This document shows positions 57,739 through 64,000 of a DNA stretch of 64,000 nt, in pieces; the first letter of the stretch is position 1, and each line of letters opens with the position of its first letter. Origin of the DNA: Trogon surrucura (taxonomy: Eukaryota; Chordata; Aves; Trogoniformes; Trogonidae); contig CM036618.1 of assembly GCA_020746105.1 (NCBI GenBank), forward strand, positions 9,370,501-9,434,500, in the 5' to 3' direction. A model generated the notes under the pieces. That model ran no database searches and was not told the origin of the DNA. It saw only the letters and a program-made list of their open reading frames with translations. Both the position numbers and the translations under genes were made by a program.

Positions 57739-58518
57739 TCACAGAATCACAGAATGTTAAAGGTTGGAAGGGACCTCAAAGATCATCTAGTCCAACCCCC
57801 CTGCCAGAGCAGGATCACCTACAGTAGAGCGCACAGGAACGCGCCCAGGCGGGTTTTGAATGTCTCAAGAGAAGGAGATTCCACAACCTCCCTGGGCAGC
57901 CTGTTCCAGTGCTCGGTCACCCTCACAGTAAAAAAGTTTTTCCTCATATTTTTCTGGAACCTCCTGTGTTCCAGCTTCCACCCATTGCCCCTTGTCTTGT
58001 CAGTGGACGCCGCTGAAAAGAGCCTGGCTCCGTCCTCCTGACATTCCCCCTTGACATATTTATAAACATTTATGAGGTCACCCCTCAGCCTCCTCTTCTC
58101 CAAGCTAAAGAGACCCAGCTCCTTCAGCCTTTCCTCTTAAGGGAGATGCTCCACTCCCTTCACCATCTTTGTGGCTCTACGCTGGACTCTCTCAAGCAGC
58201 TCCCTGTCCTTCTTGAACTGAGGGGCCCAGAACTGGACACAAGATTCCAGATGTGGCCTCACCAGGGCAGAGCAGAGGGGCAGGAGGACCTCTCTTGACC
58301 TGCTTGCTACTCCCCTTCTAATACACGCCAGGATGCCATTGGCCTTCTTGGCCACGAGGGCACAGTGCTGGCTCATGGTCATCCTGCTGTCCACTAGAAC
58401 CCCCAGGTCCCTTTCCCCTGCACTGCTCTCCAGCAGGGCAGTCCCCAACCTATATTGGCACATGGGGTTATTTTTTCCCAAGTGCAAAACTCTACACTTG
58501 CCCTTATTAGTATTGGCA
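57739..58518 (-). mobile_element. CR1 LINE, 5'-truncated, least decayed copy
   Basis: The plus strand begins 'tcacagaatcacagaatgtt', followed by the CR1 3' end ('ggttggaagggacctcaaag'). Homology runs about 780 bp into the element, up to [11 protein letters not shown] near 58518, where it stops abruptly. The subfamily is that of the 15.0, 38.7 and 43.3 kb copies. Confidence 0.95.
57819..58518 (-). pseudogene. CR1 ORF2 C-terminal part with one stop
   Basis: On the minus strand a single frame runs from [15 protein letters not shown] through [43 protein letters not shown], then [39 protein letters not shown]-type and [17 protein letters not shown] segments to FLCALL and the natural stop. The only break is a TAA at 58137-58139, just after HLP, where related copies have a tyrosine codon (as in the 22.7 kb copy, HLPYEKR). 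There are no frameshifts across about 230 codons. The catalytic FADD region and everything upstream are missing, so the fragment cannot be active even apart from the stop. Confidence 0.93.
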
Positions 58519-61500
58519 ATATTTGCGGTAGACGTAATTAATCTTGTATAACAAGGTGAGGTGAAACTGAGAGAGAAAAGCAAAAAAAACCCCCCAACTA
58601 AAATGGGAAATGATAACCTCTATATGTAGTTACATTGTTGTCTGACTCCAGACACAACACTGTAACTACTTGAGACCAGATAGAGAAAGTCGTGTGAGTT
58701 TGTAACTGGTATTGACTTCAGTGGGAGTAGGGAAATGTAAATAACTTTATATGTGGAAACTTTAATTTAACGTAATTTATTTTTAATAGGGACAATCGTT
58801 CCTGTGTTTGGAATCAAAAAGGAGTTTAGATATATCCACTCATTGCAAGGTCTTGATGACACCTGGCCTGATGTTCACCCTTGCTTTTTTTCAAGGGAAT
58901 GGAAACTATAAGTTTTGTTAACACGAAAGGTTATAATCAGAACAAAACACACTTTATGAATCAAAAAATACTAAAAAGAAAGGTTGATTTAACCTGAACA
59001 ACTAAGTTCCTGACATCCATTCATAAAAAAAGAGATTACTGTTCATTGTGGCCAAGGAGTGTACTGATATTGTTACTATCTATGATTTACACTTTTTAGT
59101 AATGATACATGCAGGAAATGTAAAGGACAAGCTGTAGAAAAAGACTTGAGGTCCGATAAAGCCTTAGGCATTTTTAAAGACTTCTACCAGTTATTCATTT
59201 GGCTGCCAACATTTTGCAATGGTTTTCACTTCTGGACTGTCCTTATTACCTGCAGCTCTTACAGACCTTTCTTAGGTAAATTATCAGTTAAAGTTTCAGC
59301 GTCTTTTGAAGTCTGAAAGAGTCTTGTAGATAGAGTGTGTGAGCTTAAATAGACATAGTTGAGTAAAATTCCAGAGGAAGGACTCCTGAGTCTTAGTTTT
59401 ATTTGAAAGCAGTTGATACAGACATTAAATGAATACATCCTTTGGCAAGATCTGCAGAGATGCTCAGGCCGAACGTAGAAATCTCACTGCAATTTCAGAG
59501 ATTCAGATCTAAAATCCTGTATTAGTTTCTTCAACTTTTAGGACTTGCCTCAGTACTTTTTACTTTTACCCTTTTACTTCATAGGAATATTTCCGTGAAG
59601 GAGACTATAACCTCATGAAGGAGGAGCAGGTGGCCGTTTGTACTAAGGTCTTTATGTATCCACACAGAGAGGCAGGGAATACACCTAGATCAGTAAAAAA
59701 TACCTGGTGGAAATGCTTACATTCCTCTGTTGGCTATGACACTGTTATGCTAACACAGATGCCTAATGCTAAATTAGGCAAGATGCATCTATGTTCTTTG
59801 CAGTTCACAGAGATGCCAATTCTTCCACTCTAGTCTTTGATGACTCTTTAACAACCTTACCAGATCTCCGTTGGTTTTGGTTATAGTCAGTGGAAAAGCT
59901 ATTGGGCTGATCCTGCCCCTCAGAGATTCAAATTGCATTTTAAGTTTCTGTGGACTACAGAGAGATCCTGAGGGAATGCCTCAGCTGAGTACCAGGTGTT
60001 GGGAAGGATGAATGTGGCCTGAATTACCATTTGTGTAATAAGCTAATGGCTAACGTGTCTGTCTAGAGAGGCAGTTAAATCCTCATGTAAACCAACAACA
60101 TTGCAAAATTTTGATGAGCTTCCCAGAAGAAAATGGTCCTTGCTCTAACATTTTTTTTGATGACTTATTTCTATGCTAACATGTCTTACATTGATGACTT
60201 ATATATACGTGGTGTATATATACCAATAATATTCTCAGTGAAGGTTTTGTACTATGGGATTTTCGAACACTCAGCACCACTCATCTTATGACCTTCAGCC
60301 TTTGCATTGAATTGTCATCATACTAGACTAAGATAACTCCCAAACATACTTGCTGTCTCTCAGTGAGAAGTTTTTAATTTAAGGAAAAATATTTTCCTTT
60401 GAATTTAAAATAAGGGCCATTGATTTTTTCTTATAGTAGGGTTTGACAAAGAAAAATCAGTAGAAAACGTTGTGTACCATTAACTACAAGTGAAGGGCTA
60501 GTTGACCTCAGCTGAGCTATTGATGAGGGTGAGGCTAATAGGAAAAAAATTGATCTCTTTATAATTTGTCAAGTGAAGTGTGGTTAGTTAAAAAATCTTA
60601 TTATCAACACTGTTCTTGGGAATAATAAAAAAATATCCGTTAAGTCAATTTTATTAAGCTCTTTCTAGGTATAGCAGAAGTCTCAGCTGTCAGTCACTGG
60701 CATGTAGATGTCACACAAAGTGATTGGTGATGCTATTCTCAGGTTTCCAGAAAAGGAATGAGTAAATCCATTTTCTCAAAATAAAGAGATGTAATTTAAT
60801 AGAGGACATTAGGAATTGCTCTTCAAGGGAGACCTATGAATTAATTTGGGAACTCACATGTTCTTTGGCCTCTTCAGAAAGTACAATGGGCTTTTACTTT
60901 CTTTTTTGACCATAAAACATTTATCATAGGACTCATTAAAAAATCCTATTAAATTAGGTTTCTGTGAGTTGTGTCCCTCATGCACTGGGGAAAAGTGTGA
61001 AATGTGTTTTCAGTTGAAGGCATTTTTCGTTTATATGTGTAATACTTTCTTGCCTGAGGAAACAAATGATGTCTCCATAGGGTGCCTAACTCAGCATGGA
61101 AGCACGATCTCTGTGTAACCCTGGTATCTAGGTCATCACTGGAGAGTGTGCCTCAGATATCAAATGCAAAATACAAAACCTCTCTTGCTTGAGCTAAAGG
61201 ACTAAGCCTCCTGGAGGCAGCTACCGCAAAAATACTCTCTGTGGATCAAATGGAAACAAATAACAGCTCTTGGATGGAGGATAACATACAGAAATAAGGG
61301 AGAACACTATGGTTGGAGCCTCAGTTCAAGGCTGGAACTCATGAAAATATGGTTTGGCCCTACTGATTATTCCTTTATTAGCTAATTAAACATTGTCAAG
61401 CACAAACCTAAGAACTTAGTTATCCATGCTGTTAAATGGTTCCTGGCCACCCACTTTTGGCCTGGACCAACTATTGCTTTTACTAACAATTATATGGTGA

Positions 61501-64000
61501 CAGATTTAGAATAGGGCAAGCAATATTCCCCTCGTGATATGGGTTTTGTTGTCATGTTTTAGAAAGTATCAGAGTTTAATAGCATGCAGATGGACAGGCC
61601 TTATCACATGGCCTCCAAGACCTTTTTTAGTCTAGTGTAGTAGTAACATATACAACCATTTCAACAGTAATATTATTGTCCATATCATTTGGGGCTAGGA
61701 ATTCACCTGTCAAGTATAAATTCTCATCCTAATGCAGCTGCTGCTTTTTGGCTTTGGTCAGATCTCATCAACTCTCTTGATCAGTTCATTTCTGCAATTT
61801 TTAAATAACTTAGACTAATATATTTCCCAAGTACATGTGAAATATATACACATGTATATACACACACACTATGTGTAAAGGTATATATAGTTAGGTATGG
61901 CACCCGGAATACGCTTTCATTGCACATAGGTGCTTGGTGCAATTATTGTTTTCTGCAATTATTTATTTCACACAATAACTCTCTTCTGTGTTACGTACAG
62001 AGGTGCCCATGGAGCAGATCCAAACTCCATTCACTTTTACGTGGCTTGAACTGTTCTCAGGAAGTAATTAATTGTATGCATTTGCTTTTTTAGCTCTCAT
62101 CAGTAAAGAGGCCAAACTACACTTTTTTCTAAATTGAAAATATTCAGTGAAAGTTTCATGTGAACATACGTGAACATACAGGTTTACTTCTGAATTGCTC
62201 AAGTCATGTGTAGATTTAGATAATTGGCTTTTTTAGCTTGCATAGTCTGGAGCCTTACTGCACATGGCTCTACTCCTACTTTGTATTTGTACGAGTTACC
62301 AAAAAGGAAGTGGAAGGTGTCTTTTGTGGCACAGGAAGGTTCACAGTAAATTGTGTTCTATACATATTCTACAAATATTCCTGTAACTCTCACTATGCCA
62401 ATATTATTTTAAATAACATCCGGAAAGCAAACACAATCTTGTTAAGCTAATCAGTGATTATTCAAAAGAACTTTCACAAATACCTTTTTTTTTTTTTTTT
62501 CACTGCTCTAATGAGTGGGGTGAAATAATGAAAATTCCTGCAGAAAAGATGATGTTGTTTATTGTTCTGTTCAAAAAGTGTCCTCCAGTATTCCCTAAGG
62601 GGAATGGTAAAGTTGCTTAAACTCTCTCAAATGGCAATAAAGGGGTTCACACTTTCAAAACATAGCCTAGGGAAATACAACAGCACATAAATTCCTTTGG
62701 AATTCGCTTGTCAGGTTCATTTGGAATGGTAAAAGCCAGAATGTGCTTCTAGCTAATAATTATTTCTGAGTGGGAGAGTTGTGTGAGCTCTGGGGACAAA
62801 CAAAAGATTTGAGTGCAAGCAGTAAATTTGTTTCTGGAATGCTTTGCAAAACAGAAAAAAAATATTTTTTTTTTACCCCCACCCACACTTTTGAAGTCTG
62901 TTGCAGCACTGACTGAAGTCACAGGGGACTTTACTCCTGAATCGACAGGCTACTGGATGAGATCCATAACATCCTCACAATCAACAACAGAAAAACGATT
63001 TGATTTTGAAAGGTGTGTGACCTCTCATGGCTGGCTCTTTGAGTATTTTATCTATGCAAATCCTGTTAAGAAGTAATGCTATGTAATTATCAATATGCAT
63101 GACCCATTGACCTGGTACTACAAGCAAACCAAGATAAATACACTTATGATCTATGAGTAATAGATGCAGCTAAATACTTCTTTAACAAGGACTGATTCTC
63201 TTGGTGCTCAGCGATTTCAGTAGACAGTGATTTCTCTGAGCTTTGGCAGAACAGATTCTGCAGTCTAAATGAGGATGTCTGCCTCTGAGCTATAGCTTAC
63301 CATAGCTTTATAGTCGGTGGGGTAAAGCAGCTTGTTTTTATGGCTGGGAGAGAAAGCATCTTGATTTAGGATGCAGTTCATCTCACCCTAATGTAGAAGT
63401 TTGAAAGGAATTTTGTGAATTCTGTCCTAAAACTACATATTTGTCTCCATTGACTGTAAATGGAGCCAGAGTGACCAGCTGAGATGGATATGAATCCCTC
63501 TCTTTCTGAGCGAAAAAGTCAGCATCTGCTGTTTATACAGACTCCTCTTTGCCTGAGTGGTGGGACAACCCCACCAGCTTGAGGCTCTGCTCTCTCAGTG
63601 CCTGCACAAAGTGCCTCTTAGCGCCCCTGCAGCGTATATATGGCAAACTAATGCAAATGGACAATTTTCTCCTATCAGAAGTGTGCCACTCTATGGTAAA
63701 TGATGCTTGAATCACTCAGAAGTGTTTGCAAACTTAAGTTCAGCTGAAAAACTGAAGCAGTTTTTGAAAGAGTAAGAATATTTTGACACTGAGAAAAAAT
63801 TTGTGATTTTCCATTTCAAAGTGATATTTCAGTTGGAAAAGTAGCAAACGTAATCCATTTTAAGTTTAGTTCAAATCAAAGAGTACAGAAGGAACCCCAA
63901 ACCTATACATTACCTCAAATATAAATTTAATTTTTAAAAAAGAAACCATTGTGGTTTTATGACATGATAGTTTGTATTTCATGAGTTGTTTTTACTTTGT
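58519..64000. other. Unique sequence to the window end, no gene seen
   Basis: No gene is supported. It holds a TA-rich inverted repeat near 60201-60223, CA/TA-rich simple sequence near 61845-61900, and T-runs near 62485-62500 and 62866-62875. Near 58705-58735, 'attgacttcagtgggagtag' resembles the diffuse ancient repeat seen elsewhere. All reading frames are under 90 codons. Confidence 0.5.

Noticed and set aside
60201..60223. TA-rich inverted repeat ATATATAC/GTATATAT
   Set aside because: Low-complexity TA sequence readily gives such symmetry; no flanking structure supports a function.
1..64000. CRISPR arrays, prokaryotic operons, tRNA or rRNA genes
   Set aside because: No regularly spaced direct repeats with unique spacers, no tRNA cloverleaf or rRNA segment recognised, and the repeat content is that of a bird nuclear genome.

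Overview
The window looks like nuclear DNA of a bird, read from an intergenic or deeply intronic stretch. The main evidence is a set of CR1 LINE fragments. They are 5'-truncated, share a conserved 3' end and finish in short tandem copies of an ATTCTATG-type octamer, as avian CR1 does. Two long terminal repeats of endogenous-retrovirus type match LTRs I recall from bird genomes. The LTR at 25.4-26.5 kb is one I associate with Neoaves rather than galliforms, but that is memory and not a search. There is no operon structure, no rRNA or tRNA that I can recognise, no CRISPR array and no convincing intact host protein-coding gene.

Layout. 1-8.2 kb is unique sequence with one ancient MIR-like SINE. 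8.2-9.3 kb holds a MIR, a decayed LINE reverse-transcriptase stretch of L2 type and a second MIR-like piece. 9.3-15.3 kb is mostly unique, with CR1 tails at 13.1 and 13.35 kb and a nested ancient-repeat/CR1 block at 14.7-15.3 kb. 17.8-19.7 kb holds several MIR/L2-like relics. 22.1-23.7 kb has a short CR1 piece followed by the longest CR1 copy in the window (about 950 bp, carrying the reverse-transcriptase active site). 25.4-26.5 kb is a solo LTR with a probable 5-bp target duplication. 29.7-30.1 kb has two CR1 tails in tandem. 31.04-31.34 kb is a long pyrimidine tract built on TTCC. 38.7 kb has one CR1. 41.1-41.9 kb is an LTR followed almost directly by a CR1. 43.3-45.0 kb is a cluster of three CR1 fragments. 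57.7-58.5 kb is a CR1 whose frame is broken by only one stop. The remainder (45-57.7 and 58.5-64 kb) is unique sequence with small tandem duplications and one further MIR relic.

The genes do not work together as a system. What reads as protein is all remnant retroelement: the CR1 ORF2 C-terminal half and an older L2-like reverse transcriptase. The best candidates for undescribed function are modest. One is a well-formed exon-like segment at 49.1 kb that can join an upstream ATG to make a 30-codon reading frame. Others are an 18-nt exon-like segment at 21.6 kb, an antisense reading frame shared by five CR1 copies, and a set of very old SINE/LINE relics that may have been kept as regulatory DNA. 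None can be confirmed from sequence alone.
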